Counted from the first letter of the stretch, positions 24,102 to 32,968 are shown. The stretch is 64,000 nt of DNA from Primorskyibacter sedentarius (GCF_004342065.1 NZ_SLZU01000005.1:143357-207356); one strand, 5' to 3'. Program-made: numbers and translations. The notes: generated by a model not told the origin, from the letters alone.

Positions 24102-25547
24102 CTAGTCCGGGTCGGTGCTGAAGATCAAACGCTCATCACACGGGGCGACACGCAGGATGTTGGTGGTCCCGGGCACGTTGAAAGGCACACCCGCAGTCAC
24201 CACGATCTGATCCGTGGCCGTGGCGAACCCACCGGCACGCGCCGCACGCGCGGCACTGACCACCGCCTGTTTGAAGCGTTCAAGCTCTCCGGTCATCACG
24301 CAATTCGTGCCCCAGCTCAGCGCCAGCCGACGTGCGGTGCCGCGCTGCGAGGTCATGGCGATGATCGGCACGCGGGGCCGTTCGCGCGCCGTAAGCAGCG
24401 CCGTGGTGCCCGATTGCGTGAAGCAGCAGATCGCCTTGATGTCCACATTCTCTGCAATCTCGCGTGCCGCCGACACGATTGCGTCAGATACCGAACTGCG
24501 GTCCACCTTGCGGCTCGATTCGATGATCTCGCGATAGGTTTCGTCGGATTCGACCTCGCGGGCGACGTTGTCCATCGTCTGGACAGCTTCCATCGGATAC
24601 TGGCCTGCGGCGGATTCGGCCGACAGCATGATGGCATCTGCACCTTCATAAATCGCGGTGGCCACGTCCGAGACTTCGGCCCGTGTCGGCATCGGCGATT
24701 CGATCATCGATTCAAGCATCTGGGTCGCGACGATCACCGGCTTGGCGGCCTTGCGGCACTGGCGCACCAGCTGTTTCTGGATCGGCGGCACGTTCTGAAC
24801 CGGCAATTCCACGCCCAGATCACCGCGCGCAACCATGATGCCGTCCGAGACTTCGAGGATCTCTTCAAAGGCTTTCACGGCTGCCGGCTTTTCGATCTTG
24901 GACAGGATCGCGGCGCGGCCATTGACCAGATCGCGCGCTTCCCAAACGTCCTTGGCGCGCTGCACGAAGCTGAGCGCCAGCCAGTCCACGCCTAGGGCGC
25001 AGACGAATTCCAGATCCTTGCGGTCTTTTTCCGACAGCGCCGCCAGGGGCAGCACAACGTCGGGCACGTTCACGCCCTTGCGGTTGGAAATCGTGCCGCC
25101 GGTGATGACGGTGCAATCTGCGAAATCAGCACCACATTTCTTGACCTTAAGACGAATTTTGCCGTCATTGACCAAGAGGTGCGAGCCGTCTTCCAGCGCT
25201 TCGAAAATCTCGGGATGCGGCAGGCGCACACGGTTGACGTCGCCCTTTGCCTCATCAAGGTCGAGCCGGAAATCTGCGCCCTCGATCAGCTCTTCTTCGC
25301 CATTGGCGAATTCGCCGACACGCAGCTTCGGGCCCTGAAGGTCAGCCAGAATGCCGATTGTCGAATCAAGATCCTTCTCGATCTTGCGGATGATCTCGTG
25401 GCGTTTTCTGATCTCATCATGGCTGCCATGGCTCATGTTCAGGCGGAACACATCGGCTCCGGCCTCATGCAACGCACGGATGGTGTCATAATCACTCGAA
25501 GCAGGGCCGAGCGTGGCGACGATCTTGACGTTACGCAGGCGTCTCAT
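24102..25547 (-). CDS. pyk: Pyruvate kinase
   Basis: Encodes 481 residues. Family blocks in order: NVKIVATLGPASSDYDTI (substrate/N-terminal strand), FRLNMSHGSHDE, ILADLQGPKLRVG, LSFVQRAKDV, ILSKIEKPAAV (active-site Lys), IMVARGDLGVELP and TQMLESMIESPMPTRAEVSD, then the C-terminal allosteric domain. It converts phosphoenolpyruvate and ADP to pyruvate and ATP, the last step of lower glycolysis, in the cytoplasm. ATG 25547 (MRRLRNVK) agrees with family starts; the open frame extends 9 codons further. It is divergent from the N-formylglutamate amidohydrolase gene. Confidence 0.97.
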   Translation of the reverse strand: MRRLRNVKIVATLGPASSDYDTIRALHEAGADVFRLNMSHGSHDEIRKRHEIIRKIEKDLDSTIGILADLQGPKLRVGEFANGEEELIEGADFRLDLDEAKGDVNRVRLPHPEIFEALEDGSHLLVNDGKIRLKVKKCGADFADCTVITGGTISNRKGVNVPDVVLPLAALSEKDRKDLEFVCALGVDWLALSFVQRAKDVWEARDLVNGRAAILSKIEKPAAVKAFEEILEVSDGIMVARGDLGVELPVQNVPPIQKQLVRQCRKAAKPVIVATQMLESMIESPMPTRAEVSDVATAIYEGADAIMLSAESAAGQYPMEAVQTMDNVAREVESDETYREIIESSRKVDRSSVSDAIVSAAREIAENVDIKAICCFTQSGTTALLTARERPRVPIIAMTSQRGTARRLALSWGTNCVMTGELERFKQAVVSAARAARAGGFATATDQIVVTAGVPFNVPGTTNILRVAPCDERLIFSTDPD

Positions 25548-25692
25548 GTCAGGAAATCCTTTTGCATCTTGCACTTTGCCAGACTGGGACGCGGCGGCAT
25601 TGTTACCGCTAACGGACCCCTTGGGGCCTTATTGCCCATTTCACATTCTGACGCAACTCCCGTATGTAATCGCGAAGCAGAATGAAGATCAC

Positions 25693-26430
25693 ATGACATA
25701 TCAACCATATTTTATCGAAGGTGCGCAACGCCCGTCTCGCTGGATGGTGACCTGCGACCACGCAAGCAACCTTGTTCCGCCCGCTTTGGGGGGCACACTT
25801 GGCCTGCCCGAGACGGAAATGGCGCGCCATATCGCCTATGATATCGGGGCTGCAGGGGTCAGCAGAGCGCTGGCCGAAGCATTGAACGCGCCGGTTGCAT
25901 TGTCCAATTTTTCGCGGCTGGTGATCGATCCCAACCGGGGCGAACAAGACCCGACCCTGTTGATGCGGCTTTATGACGGCACCGTCATTCCCGGCAACCG
26001 CCACGCCGACGCGGCAGAGCGCGAACGCCGCCTTGACGCCTATTACCGGCCCTATCACACGGCGCTGGCCGAGGTTGCCGATCTGCACCCCGAACGCGCC
26101 ATTATCTCGATCCACAGCTTTACGCCTCAGTTGAAAGGCCGCCCGCCCCGGCCGTGGCATGTCGGTGTGCTGCATTCCTACGACGAGCGTCTGTCAGAAC
26201 CGCTTTTCCAGCGCCTGGTGTCAGAGGGCGACTTGGTCGTCGGGATGAACCAGCCTTACGGCGGCCACCTTCCGGGCGACTCCATCGATCGCCACGCGCT
26301 GCATCACGGTCGGCTGAATGTGCTGATCGAACTGCGCCACGATCTGATCGTCACGCCTGAACAGCAACAGGCCTGGGGCCAACGTCTTGCCCCGCTGCTT
26401 GAAGCCGCGCTCGCAGATACCCAGCTTTGA
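25693..26430 (+). CDS. N-formylglutamate amidohydrolase family protein
   Basis: Encodes 245 residues. VTCDHASNLVPPALGGTLGL, HIAYDIGAAGVSRALAEALN, NFSRLVIDPNR and HSFTPQL are the conserved blocks of the Zn-dependent HutG-like family, with the HxxN..P and SRL.iDpNR signatures. Members hydrolyse N-formylglutamate or related N-acyl amino acids; no histidine utilisation genes are nearby, so the substrate is open. ATG 25693 is the first start giving a normal N-terminus (MTYQPYFIEG); upstream codons to 25513 run through the pyk promoter region. The next gene follows by 21 nt. Confidence 0.92.
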   Translation: MTYQPYFIEGAQRPSRWMVTCDHASNLVPPALGGTLGLPETEMARHIAYDIGAAGVSRALAEALNAPVALSNFSRLVIDPNRGEQDPTLLMRLYDGTVIPGNRHADAAERERRLDAYYRPYHTALAEVADLHPERAIISIHSFTPQLKGRPPRPWHVGVLHSYDERLSEPLFQRLVSEGDLVVGMNQPYGGHLPGDSIDRHALHHGRLNVLIELRHDLIVTPEQQQAWGQRLAPLLEAALADTQL

Positions 26431-26451
26431 GACACGCCAAGGAGAACCGAC

Positions 26452-26766
26452 ATGGACGACCAGACCCGCATAGAGCTAGAAGCCGCCGCCTTCCGTCGCC
26501 TGCGCAGGCATCTGATGGAAGACCGCACCGACGTGCAGAATATCGACATGATGAACCTTGCAGGATTCTGCCGGAACTGCCTGTCGCGCTGGTATCAGGA
26601 GGCCGCCAATGAACGTGGCATCGAGATGACCAAGGATGAGGGGCGAGAGGCGTTTTACGGCATGACGATGGCCGAATGGAAAGCCAATTATCAGACTGAC
26701 GCGGGCAGCGAAAAGCAAGAGACGTTCAAGAAGGCCTTTGTCGAGAATGTCGGCCCGAAGGGCTGA
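26452..26766 (+). CDS. DUF1244 domain protein
   Basis: Encodes 104 residues. FRRLRRHLMEDRTDVQNIDM, then MNLAGFCRNCLSRWYQEAAN, is the defining DUF1244 block with paired Cys in FCRNC. It is a short soluble protein of unknown role that is common next to N-formylglutamate amidohydrolase in alphaproteobacteria. AAGGAGAAC lies before the ATG, and the following gene starts 2 nt after its stop. Confidence 0.93.
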   Translation: MDDQTRIELEAAAFRRLRRHLMEDRTDVQNIDMMNLAGFCRNCLSRWYQEAANERGIEMTKDEGREAFYGMTMAEWKANYQTDAGSEKQETFKKAFVENVGPKG

Positions 26767-26768
26767 TC

Positions 26769-27413
26769 ATGGTCGCCGATGACCGTCTGACCGCATTCGT
26801 GCAGGCCGCCCTTGCGGCGGGCCATCCGCGCGCGGAAATTGCCGCCCGACTTGAAGCGGCGGGATGGTCGCGGCAGGAGGTGGACACCGCATTGTCGCAA
26901 TGGGCAAAGGACGGGTTTCCCCTGCCCGTACCGCGGCCTTACGCGTCGCTTGGGGCGCGAGATGCCTTTCTTTATGCGTTGATGTTCACTGCGCTGGGGA
27001 TGGTGCTGGGACATGCGATAACGCTAGGCTTTGCGTTGGTCGACTTATGGCTACCCGATACGGCGGAGCGGTATGTCCCAATTGCCGCAAGAATGCGCTG
27101 GCCCATTGCCGTGCTGATCGTGTTTCTGCCGATTTTCCTGTTGCTCGACCGCCGGATGCACCGGGCAGCCCGCAAGGACAAGGCGCAACGCCGTTCCCGT
27201 ATTCTGGCGGCTCTGGGGTTTCTCGCGCTCTATCTGGCCGCGCTCACGCTGGTCGGGGACGCCATTGCAGTGATCTATGCGTTCCTTTCCGGCGAATTGA
27301 CGCTGCGCTTTGCCGCCAAGGCCGCGCTGGTCGCCCTTTTGGCGGCACAGGTCTTTTTCTACGTCAAAGGGCTGATGGCGCCGGATCGCAAGGAGGCCCC
27401 GAATGCGCCCTGA
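26769..27413 (+). CDS. DUF5671-like membrane protein
   Basis: Encodes 214 residues. The first 45 form a helical UBA-like motif (LTAFVQAALAAGHPRAEIAA, ALEAAGWSRQEVD type), followed by four membrane helices at about 60-83, 110-128, 147-170 and 185-203. This N-terminal helix plus four-TM layout is that of DUF5671 proteins, whose role is unknown. Its ATG lies 2 nt after the DUF1244 stop and its end overlaps the next gene by 11 bases, so all four genes from 25693 probably form one transcript. Confidence 0.8.
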   Translation: MVADDRLTAFVQAALAAGHPRAEIAARLEAAGWSRQEVDTALSQWAKDGFPLPVPRPYASLGARDAFLYALMFTALGMVLGHAITLGFALVDLWLPDTAERYVPIAARMRWPIAVLIVFLPIFLLLDRRMHRAARKDKAQRRSRILAALGFLALYLAALTLVGDAIAVIYAFLSGELTLRFAAKAALVALLAAQVFFYVKGLMAPDRKEAPNAP

Positions 27414-27816
27414 TCGTCTGGCCGTCTGGGGCCTGACCGCAATCGTCATCGCCCTGCTTGCAGTCGCTTTTGTCCAGACCGGAGGGCCCGCCGCGGGCCG
27501 TGCCGAGGCACGCGATGCGGCCCGACTGAGCGATCTGCGTGATCTTCAACGTTTCGTTGTTTGCGTTGCGCGAAAAAGCGGAACACACAGCCTGCCCGGC
27601 ACACTCGCTCCGGTCGACGCCTGCCCCGACATCACCCCGCGCGAGGACCGTTTCACCGGAACGCCCTACCGCTACGAGCGCCTGACCGACACCACGTTTC
27701 GGCTCTGCGCCAGCTTCGACGTGCCGGAGCGTATTCCTCGGGCCGCCGCCTATTCCGACGCGCCCTTCGACCCTGAAACCGGCTGTCTGACCGGCGCCTA
27801 CATGCCGCCTGGCTGA
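27403..27816 (+). CDS. Small anchored exported protein, unknown
   Basis: Encodes 137 residues with an N-terminal membrane segment (about 7-25) and a periplasmic part containing three or four Cys (FVVCVARKSG, VDACPDITP, FRLCASFD, TGCLTG) that could form disulfides. The layout of TM followed by RDLQRFVVC recalls minor pseudopilin-like proteins, but no cleavage motif of prepilin peptidase is evident. It overlaps the preceding gene by 11 nt, so it is translationally coupled. Function unknown. Confidence 0.72.
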   Translation: MRPDRLAVWGLTAIVIALLAVAFVQTGGPAAGRAEARDAARLSDLRDLQRFVVCVARKSGTHSLPGTLAPVDACPDITPREDRFTGTPYRYERLTDTTFRLCASFDVPERIPRAAAYSDAPFDPETGCLTGAYMPPG

Positions 27817-27820
27817 CAGG

Positions 27821-27860
27821 GGCACGCGCCCTGCCCCATCGGCACGCGCCCTGCCCCGTC
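27821..27860 (+). repeat. Tandem 20-bp direct repeat
   Basis: GGCACGCGCCCTGCCCCATC is followed at once by a copy differing at one base (G for A at position 18). It lies 4 nt after the stop of the preceding gene. Confidence 0.8.
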
Positions 27861-27885
27861 GCCGCGCCTGCGGGAACTGGCAACG

Positions 27886-27914
27886 CAAAAGGGCGGCGCA
27901 ACTTGCCCCGCCCC
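27886..27914 (-). terminator. Terminator of the glycine-rich protein gene
   Basis: On the minus strand GGGCGG, GC, loop, GC, CCGCCC is followed by TTTTGC, 27 nt after the stop of the gene at 27941. Confidence 0.65.
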
Positions 27915-27940
27915 GTCGTTCAATTCGCTACACCGGCTAT

Positions 27941-28840
27941 TCAGGCCGCCTTGCGACGGCGGCGCAGCAGGAGCGACCCACAACCGGCCAACAACATGCC
28001 GAAGCTCGCAGGCAGGGGCACTGGCGCGATGGCGGCATCGGCGTATTGCACGATCACGACGCCGTCTGCGCCCGCCCCGCCCATCTGATATCCCATCCCC
28101 GATTGGTAGCCACCCGATCCGCCTCCGGCACCATAGCCGATGCCACCCGTCGCACCGGCAAACGAAGCGCCGAAACCGTCGCCGCCGGCCAGGCCAAGCC
28201 CATCGATCAGAATGCCGCCGCCACCGCCGCCGCCTGCGTGGCTGCTTTCGCCTGCTAGACCACCCGCGCCCGCCGTGACGGATTGTTCGGAAATCATGCC
28301 AAGCAACGCATTCCAGGTCGCGATGCCTTGGCCCTGTCCGCCCGGATATTGCCTGCCATCCTCGCCGTCGGTGCCGCCCGCGCCGCCGATGCCCCCAAAT
28401 CCGGCATTGCCCGCACCACCACCGCCAGAGCCACCGGCCCCACCGCCCTGAAAATACTCTGAGACGGAACCACCACCGGCGGCCATCAAGAGATTCCCAA
28501 AGATTGTCGTCCCGCCTTCGCCGCCAAAGCAACTGTTACCGGCACAGCCGGAATTCCCGCCACCCTCGCCTACCATGACGTTGTAGACATCACCGGCTGT
28601 CACCGAAAAGGTGCCTCCGGCGAGGTAGCCGCTGCCGCCGCCACCCCAATGCGTGCCTGCGCCGCCACCACCGCCACCGATCAGCAGGACAGTGATGCTG
28701 TCCACGGCATCGGGCACAATGAACTGGCCTGTGGCCTCAATCACCACAGTCGCTGCGGAAGCCATGCCACCGGAAACGGCCATGGCGGCGGCCGCCAATG
28801 AAATCTTTAACTTATTGGAAATGATCAAAATATTCTCCAT
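27941..28840 (-). CDS. Glycine-rich secreted protein with VPLPA-CTERM sorting signal
   Basis: Encodes 299 residues from ATG 28840 (a start at 28858 adds six). Signal peptide about 1-29 ends GGMASA. A beta-rich opening (VVIEATGQFIVPDAVDSITV) leads into low-complexity glycine-rich repeats (GGGGGGAGTHWGGGGSG, GGAGGSGGGGAGNAG) with two close Cys (GCAGNSCFGG). The C-terminus is APVPLPASFGMLLAGCGSLL then RRRRKAA: a VPLPA motif, hydrophobic helix and basic tail, the exosortase recognition signal of many alphaproteobacteria. The protein is therefore probably processed and released or anchored at the cell surface. No exosortase gene is in the window. Confidence 0.82.
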   Translation of the reverse strand: MENILIISNKLKISLAAAAMAVSGGMASAATVVIEATGQFIVPDAVDSITVLLIGGGGGGAGTHWGGGGSGYLAGGTFSVTAGDVYNVMVGEGGGNSGCAGNSCFGGEGGTTIFGNLLMAAGGGSVSEYFQGGGAGGSGGGGAGNAGFGGIGGAGGTDGEDGRQYPGGQGQGIATWNALLGMISEQSVTAGAGGLAGESSHAGGGGGGGILIDGLGLAGGDGFGASFAGATGGIGYGAGGGSGGYQSGMGYQMGGAGADGVVIVQYADAAIAPVPLPASFGMLLAGCGSLLLRRRRKAA

Positions 28841-29265
28841 TGAAAGACGCGCCCCCATGGCCCGGAAGACAGCGCAGAATGTTCTCTGCCGCTACCTCTA
28901 CTCATGCTGAAAAACCTAACATCGATAAAATTTGCTGCAATTGCGCATTACCAAGAAGGTTAACCGCAAGGGCAGGCGCATGGTCTTGTCAGAGGACAAG
29001 CACATGTGTGCGATCCGGCCCGCCAGCCGGTTAAAGGGCGCCCGTTCAAGGGGGAGCGCCTCCACAGCCGAGCACCACTTTCTGACATTTAGAGTGGCCA
29101 AGTGGCGGCAGGTATCGGCGGCAAATTAGCTGCCGATATTGGGGCCAAGCGCGGCGGTCATGTGGAACGACCAGATCACACGACCCGCTTTTCCAGCACG
29201 CTGGGGCTTTGAACTGCGCCATGGCTTTCAGGCCGCGTCTCGCTAGAAATGCAGCCTGACCGAAT
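28841..29265. other. Gap upstream of glycine-rich gene and downstream of enoyl-CoA hydratase
   Basis: About 425 bases. I see no convincing gene: short frames on both strands are basic or low in protein-like pattern and lack ribosome sites. The part at 28900-28960 is AT-rich and may hold the promoter of the glycine-rich gene. Confidence 0.45.
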
Positions 29266-30030
29266 TCAGCTCTTGAAGACGGGCGCACGTTTTTCGCGGA
29301 AGGCAGCCATCGCCTCGGCGGTATCCTCGGACGTGGACAGCGCCTTTGTATTGCCCTGCTCAAAGCGGTAGCCCTCATAGACAGACAGGTTCTCTGTGAT
29401 CTGAAACGCTGACTTCGCGGCGCGCACGGCAGAGGGGCTCGCCTTGGCGATGTCGCGCGCAATGTCCAGTGCGGAGTCCATCAGCGCCTCTGGCGCGACA
29501 CAGGCCGAAGCCACCCCTTTGAGGTACAAATCCGGGCCGTAGAAACGACGCCCCGTCAAGAGCATAAGACGGGCATCGGATTCGCCAAGGTGCCGACGTA
29601 CATGCGCAACCCCGCCAGCCAGACCGACATTGACCTCCGTCATCTGAAGATAGCCTTTTTCTGAAAAAAGAAGGATGTCGCAACACAGGGCCGAAACGCA
29701 GCCCGCGCCAATCGCGGGGCCGTTGACCGCGGCAATCACCGGCTTTGGACACTCAAGAATGCAGTCAAAACTGGCGCGAACCCGACGATTATGGGCGGTG
29801 TAATTACCGGGGTCCTGGGTGGGGCGTTCAGACAGATCCGCGCCTGCCGAGAATGCCTTGCCCTCACCGGTAAGAATAATGGCGCGCACGTCGCTTCGGT
29901 CGCCAAGGCTGTCCATGACGACCTGAATTTCTTCACGCAGCTTGTTGTTTTGCGCATTTACCGGCGGCCGGGTGAAAGTGACAATGGCGACATAGTCGTT
30001 GACCGCGACATCTAGCGTTTCGAATTTCAT
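29266..30030 (-). CDS. Enoyl-CoA hydratase/isomerase family protein
   Basis: Encodes 254 residues of crotonase fold. AIILTGEGKAFSAGADLSER forms the first oxyanion-hole segment and PVIAAVNGPAIGAGCVSALC the second; EVNVGLAGGVAHVRRHLGES occupies the position of the second catalytic Glu, where this protein has Gly/Ala, so it may not be a plain hydratase. RRFYGPDLYLKGVASACVAP follows. It acts on an acyl-CoA in the cytoplasm. It is the last or separate gene after the hydrolase gene at 30143, and has an AAAGCTA-type element 68 bp before its start. Confidence 0.9.
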   Translation of the reverse strand: MKFETLDVAVNDYVAIVTFTRPPVNAQNNKLREEIQVVMDSLGDRSDVRAIILTGEGKAFSAGADLSERPTQDPGNYTAHNRRVRASFDCILECPKPVIAAVNGPAIGAGCVSALCCDILLFSEKGYLQMTEVNVGLAGGVAHVRRHLGESDARLMLLTGRRFYGPDLYLKGVASACVAPEALMDSALDIARDIAKASPSAVRAAKSAFQITENLSVYEGYRFEQGNTKALSTSEDTAEAMAAFREKRAPVFKS

Positions 30031-30093
30031 GTTCCGGATTTCCTTGATGGCTGTGGGTGTCCGAAGGTGGCCCTCACCTTCCCGATATTCGTT

Positions 30094-30110
30094 GATATAG
30101 CTTTATGATT
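30094..30110. promoter_or_regulatory. AAAGCTA-type operator, enoyl-CoA hydratase promoter
   Basis: Core TAGCTTT at 30098-30104 (AAAGCTA on the minus strand), in an AT-rich stretch otherwise unlike the GC-rich surroundings, 68 bp before the ATG at 30030. One of seven related sites in the window. Confidence 0.45.
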
Positions 30111-30142
30111 TTAGTCGAAGTATGGCAACATTGTCCGACCCT

Positions 30143-30946
30143 TTAAAGCGCGCCAATCCAATCAAGCATCAGCGTCGCGACCTCGGCAGGCTTTTCGTCA
30201 GGCAGGGCGTGACTGGCACCGTTTACCAGTTTCAGCGTCAGTCGCGGCCCAAATTCGCGCAGATAGAAATCACGGTCAGCTTCGGAGCGGAAAGGATCCT
30301 GCAGCCCGACGATGTCGAGCATCGGTGCGGTGCCGCTGGGCCACCAACTGTCCCGGTCGGTCCGGCCGCGCGCCGCGCGCTGTGCCCGCACCACGTCGCC
30401 GCTCCAGCCTTGCAACCAGGGGCGCGGATCGTGGTCTTCGGTGAAGAAAGCCATTTTCAGGGCGGCAAGGCGTTCGGCCTCTGGTGCGTCCGGGGTCATG
30501 GCCGTGTTGATGGCTTGCGACAATTCTTCGGGCCACTTGCCCGCACCGGCAGCAAGCAGGATCAAACCGTCGATCATTTCCGGAAAGTCCTGCGCCACGG
30601 TGCGCGCGATCCAGCAGCCATATGCGTGGCCGGTGACGATGGCACCCCCTGGCCCCATCTCGGCCCGCAGGACAGCTGCGGCATCCCCCGCGAGATCGTG
30701 GAAATCTATCGAGTCGAGCGGCCCCTCGCTGCCCCCCATTCCGCGTGGCCGTGGCATGACGACCCGCAGCCCCCCCGCTGCCAGATGCGTGGCGAGGTGA
30801 AAGAAATCCTCCGGACCGCGACCGGTGGAAGCGATCAGGCAGATCGTGCGCGCTTGGCTATGCGTTGGGCCAGTGACCGCATAGGTCACGGTGGTCGCGC
30901 CGTTGCGCAGGCTTCGCATCTCGGGGGCGGTGCAGCTCATGGACAT
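30143..30946 (-). CDS. Alpha/beta hydrolase
   Basis: Encodes 267 residues. RGMGGSEGPLDSIDFHDLAG (the HG..G.S..p region) is followed by the nucleophile elbow IVTGHAYGCWIARTVAQDFP; here GHAYG has Tyr-free Ser position: the usual Gx-Ser-xG Ser is replaced by Ala-Tyr (G-H-A-Y-G), so the nucleophile is not a standard serine. The Asp (VGLQDPFRSEADR) and His (VNGASHALPDEKPAE) positions are kept. It may hydrolyse through a different mechanism or act as a lyase/oxygenase-like member. GAAGGAGAAGC precedes the ATG. It lies 22 nt after a hydroxyacid dehydrogenase gene in the same direction. Confidence 0.82.
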   Translation of the reverse strand: MSMSCTAPEMRSLRNGATTVTYAVTGPTHSQARTICLIASTGRGPEDFFHLATHLAAGGLRVVMPRPRGMGGSEGPLDSIDFHDLAGDAAAVLRAEMGPGGAIVTGHAYGCWIARTVAQDFPEMIDGLILLAAGAGKWPEELSQAINTAMTPDAPEAERLAALKMAFFTEDHDPRPWLQGWSGDVVRAQRAARGRTDRDSWWPSGTAPMLDIVGLQDPFRSEADRDFYLREFGPRLTLKLVNGASHALPDEKPAEVATLMLDWIGAL

Positions 30947-30968
30947 GCTTCTCCTTCAGCAATGATTG

Positions 30969-31931
30969 TCAGGTAAGCGCGCGCAGGGGTCTACCTGCCT
31001 GCCAGGACAGGATGTCTTCGACAGCATCGGTGTAATAAGTGGCGTAATTCTGTTCGGTAACATATCCCACATGCGGCGTCGCCAAAACATTCGTGAGGCT
31101 GCGAAATGGGTGATCCAAGGGCAAAGGCTCGGCGTCAAAGACATCCAGAACCGCCCCGCCGATACGCTGCGCCGCCAATGCGTCTATCAGTGCGGCCTCC
31201 TCCACGATCGGACCGCGAGACGTGTTGACCAGCACGGCATCGGGTTTCATGCGCGCCAGAAGATCCCTGCCTACGAAACCCCGTGTCTGGTCAGTTAAAA
31301 CAAGCTGAATCATCACCACATCGCTGGTGGCAAACAGAGTGTCGAGGGATAGCGCGGAGATGCCCAGTTCGGCGGCTCGGGCATGTGGGTCTTGCCGGGT
31401 CCAGCCGCAGACGTCCATTCCGAAGGCCTGGCCAAACCGCGCCACGGCGCGGCCCTGTTTGCCCAGCCCGACAATGCCGAGCCGCAACCCCTGCAGCGAG
31501 CGCCCAAGACCGGTTTGCCATGGCCCGCCCGCCCTGAAATTCGCGACCTCCTGAGGCAGCTGCCGCATGAAAGCGAGCAAACCTGCCCAGGCCAGCTCTG
31601 ACGCAGAGCTGGCTTCGCCACGCGTGCCGCAAACGACAATGCCCAGCTTGCGCGCGGCCTCAAGATCGATGCTGCGGTTGCGCATACCGGTGGTGACAAG
31701 AAGGCGCAGATCGGGAAGCCGTGACAGGACGTCTGCCGGGAACGGCGTGCGTTCGCGCATGGCGACGACGACACTGCAACCCTGCAAAGCCGCTACAACA
31801 TCATCATGACCGCCAAGATGCGTGTCGAAGCGCCGCAATTCCATAAAGGACGACACTGCCGACCAATCCGCAGAGGTTAGCGCGGCGTTCTGATAGTCGT
31901 CAAGAATTGCGCAGATCGGCAGTGTGGTCAT
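30969..31931 (-). CDS. D-2-hydroxyacid dehydrogenase family protein
   Basis: Encodes 320 residues. The NAD-binding fingerprint GLRLGIVGLGKQGRAVARFG lies near the centre; LVNTSRGPIVEEAALIDAL, GGAVLDVFDAEPLPLDHPFR and NVLATPHVGYVTEQ with the catalytic His follow. It should interconvert a 2-hydroxy acid and a 2-oxo acid with NAD(P). It lies 59 nt after tctC and before the hydrolase gene, in a row running from tctB at 34950; it may oxidise or reduce the solute brought in by that transporter. Confidence 0.93.
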   Translation of the reverse strand: MTTLPICAILDDYQNAALTSADWSAVSSFMELRRFDTHLGGHDDVVAALQGCSVVVAMRERTPFPADVLSRLPDLRLLVTTGMRNRSIDLEAARKLGIVVCGTRGEASSASELAWAGLLAFMRQLPQEVANFRAGGPWQTGLGRSLQGLRLGIVGLGKQGRAVARFGQAFGMDVCGWTRQDPHARAAELGISALSLDTLFATSDVVMIQLVLTDQTRGFVGRDLLARMKPDAVLVNTSRGPIVEEAALIDALAAQRIGGAVLDVFDAEPLPLDHPFRSLTNVLATPHVGYVTEQNYATYYTDAVEDILSWQAGRPLRALT

Positions 31932-31990
31932 GCGTTAAGGGCCTTTGATCGAAGGCCCCGACCGCCAGTGCGGCGGACGGGGCAGATGTG

Positions 31991-32941
31991 TTACTGGGCA
32001 AGGCCGCGATCAATCGCCAGCTGCTTCCAGATGTCGAGCTCTGTGTTCACCTTGTCGGTGAAACCTTCAACCGAACTGGTGTTCAGCGTCCAATCCAGCG
32101 GGGTCACGGTTTCAATGAAATCGGCATTCTGGATTGCCGCGTTCACATCGGCATTCACTTTTTCGATGATCGCCGGGTCGGTGCCAGCGGGCGCAAAGAG
32201 ACCGATCCACTGTTTGATGTTCAGGCCGTCAAATCCCAGTTCTTTGGTCGACGGGACGTCTGGCAGCAACGGGATACGGTCGTCCCCGATGATCGCCAGC
32301 GGTTTGACCGCGCCGGTCTTGATGTGCTCTCCGGCAGAGCTGACGCTGGAGCCATAGATATCCGCCTCGCGGCTGAGGATCGAAACAACGGCAGGGCCGC
32401 CCCCCTTGAAATGCACGACGTCGACATTCGCACCGCTTTCCGCAAGGAACTGCTCCATCGCGAAATGCGTCGTTGTGCCCAGACCGGCGGTGGCGCCGAA
32501 CTTGGGGCTTTCCTTGCTGTCGGCGATGAATTCTTCCAGCGTCTCGTAGCCGGACTCGCCATTGACCACGAGAAGGAACGAAACGAAGCCGGGATTGGCG
32601 ATCGGCATAAGGTCCGCGCGCGGATCGAATGGCAGGCTGGCCTGAAGCGCGGGCGCGGTCACAAAGGCGGAACTGGTCAACAGCAGCGTCTGCCCGTCGG
32701 GTTTTGCCTGCGAGACATAGGCCGTGCCCACCATCGATCCCCCGCCGGGCCGGTTGTCAACGACCACCGGCTGGCCCCATTTTTCTTCAAGGGAGGGGGC
32801 AAGGTGGCGCATGAACACATCCGTGTTGCCCGACGGCGAATAGGGAACCACGATGGTCACCGGGCCTTCCGGGAATTCCTGCGCCTGCGCGCCATGTGCA
32901 AGGCCTAAGGCCAAGGCGGCTGTCAGAAGTAGTTTTTTCAT
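31991..32941 (-). CDS. tctC: TTT transporter periplasmic binding protein TctC (first set)
   Basis: Encodes 316 residues: signal peptide 1-20 ending AQAQ, then EFPEGPVTIVVPYSPSGNTD, the characteristic TctC opening that shapes the carboxylate pocket, and DNRPGGGSMVGTAYVSQAKP. It captures a carboxylate and delivers it to TctAB in the inner membrane. GGAGGAAAAAA lies before the ATG. Gene order on the minus strand is tctB, tctA, tctC, then catabolic genes. Confidence 0.95.
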   Translation of the reverse strand: MKKLLLTAALALGLAHGAQAQEFPEGPVTIVVPYSPSGNTDVFMRHLAPSLEEKWGQPVVVDNRPGGGSMVGTAYVSQAKPDGQTLLLTSSAFVTAPALQASLPFDPRADLMPIANPGFVSFLLVVNGESGYETLEEFIADSKESPKFGATAGLGTTTHFAMEQFLAESGANVDVVHFKGGGPAVVSILSREADIYGSSVSSAGEHIKTGAVKPLAIIGDDRIPLLPDVPSTKELGFDGLNIKQWIGLFAPAGTDPAIIEKVNADVNAAIQNADFIETVTPLDWTLNTSSVEGFTDKVNTELDIWKQLAIDRGLAQ

Positions 32942-32968
32942 TTTTTCCTCCGTAAATGAAATCGGTTT

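Noticed and set aside
28140..28451. Proline-rich plus-strand frame
   Set aside because: Antisense of the glycine-rich repeats (GGC codons read as GCC/CCG), not a real protein.
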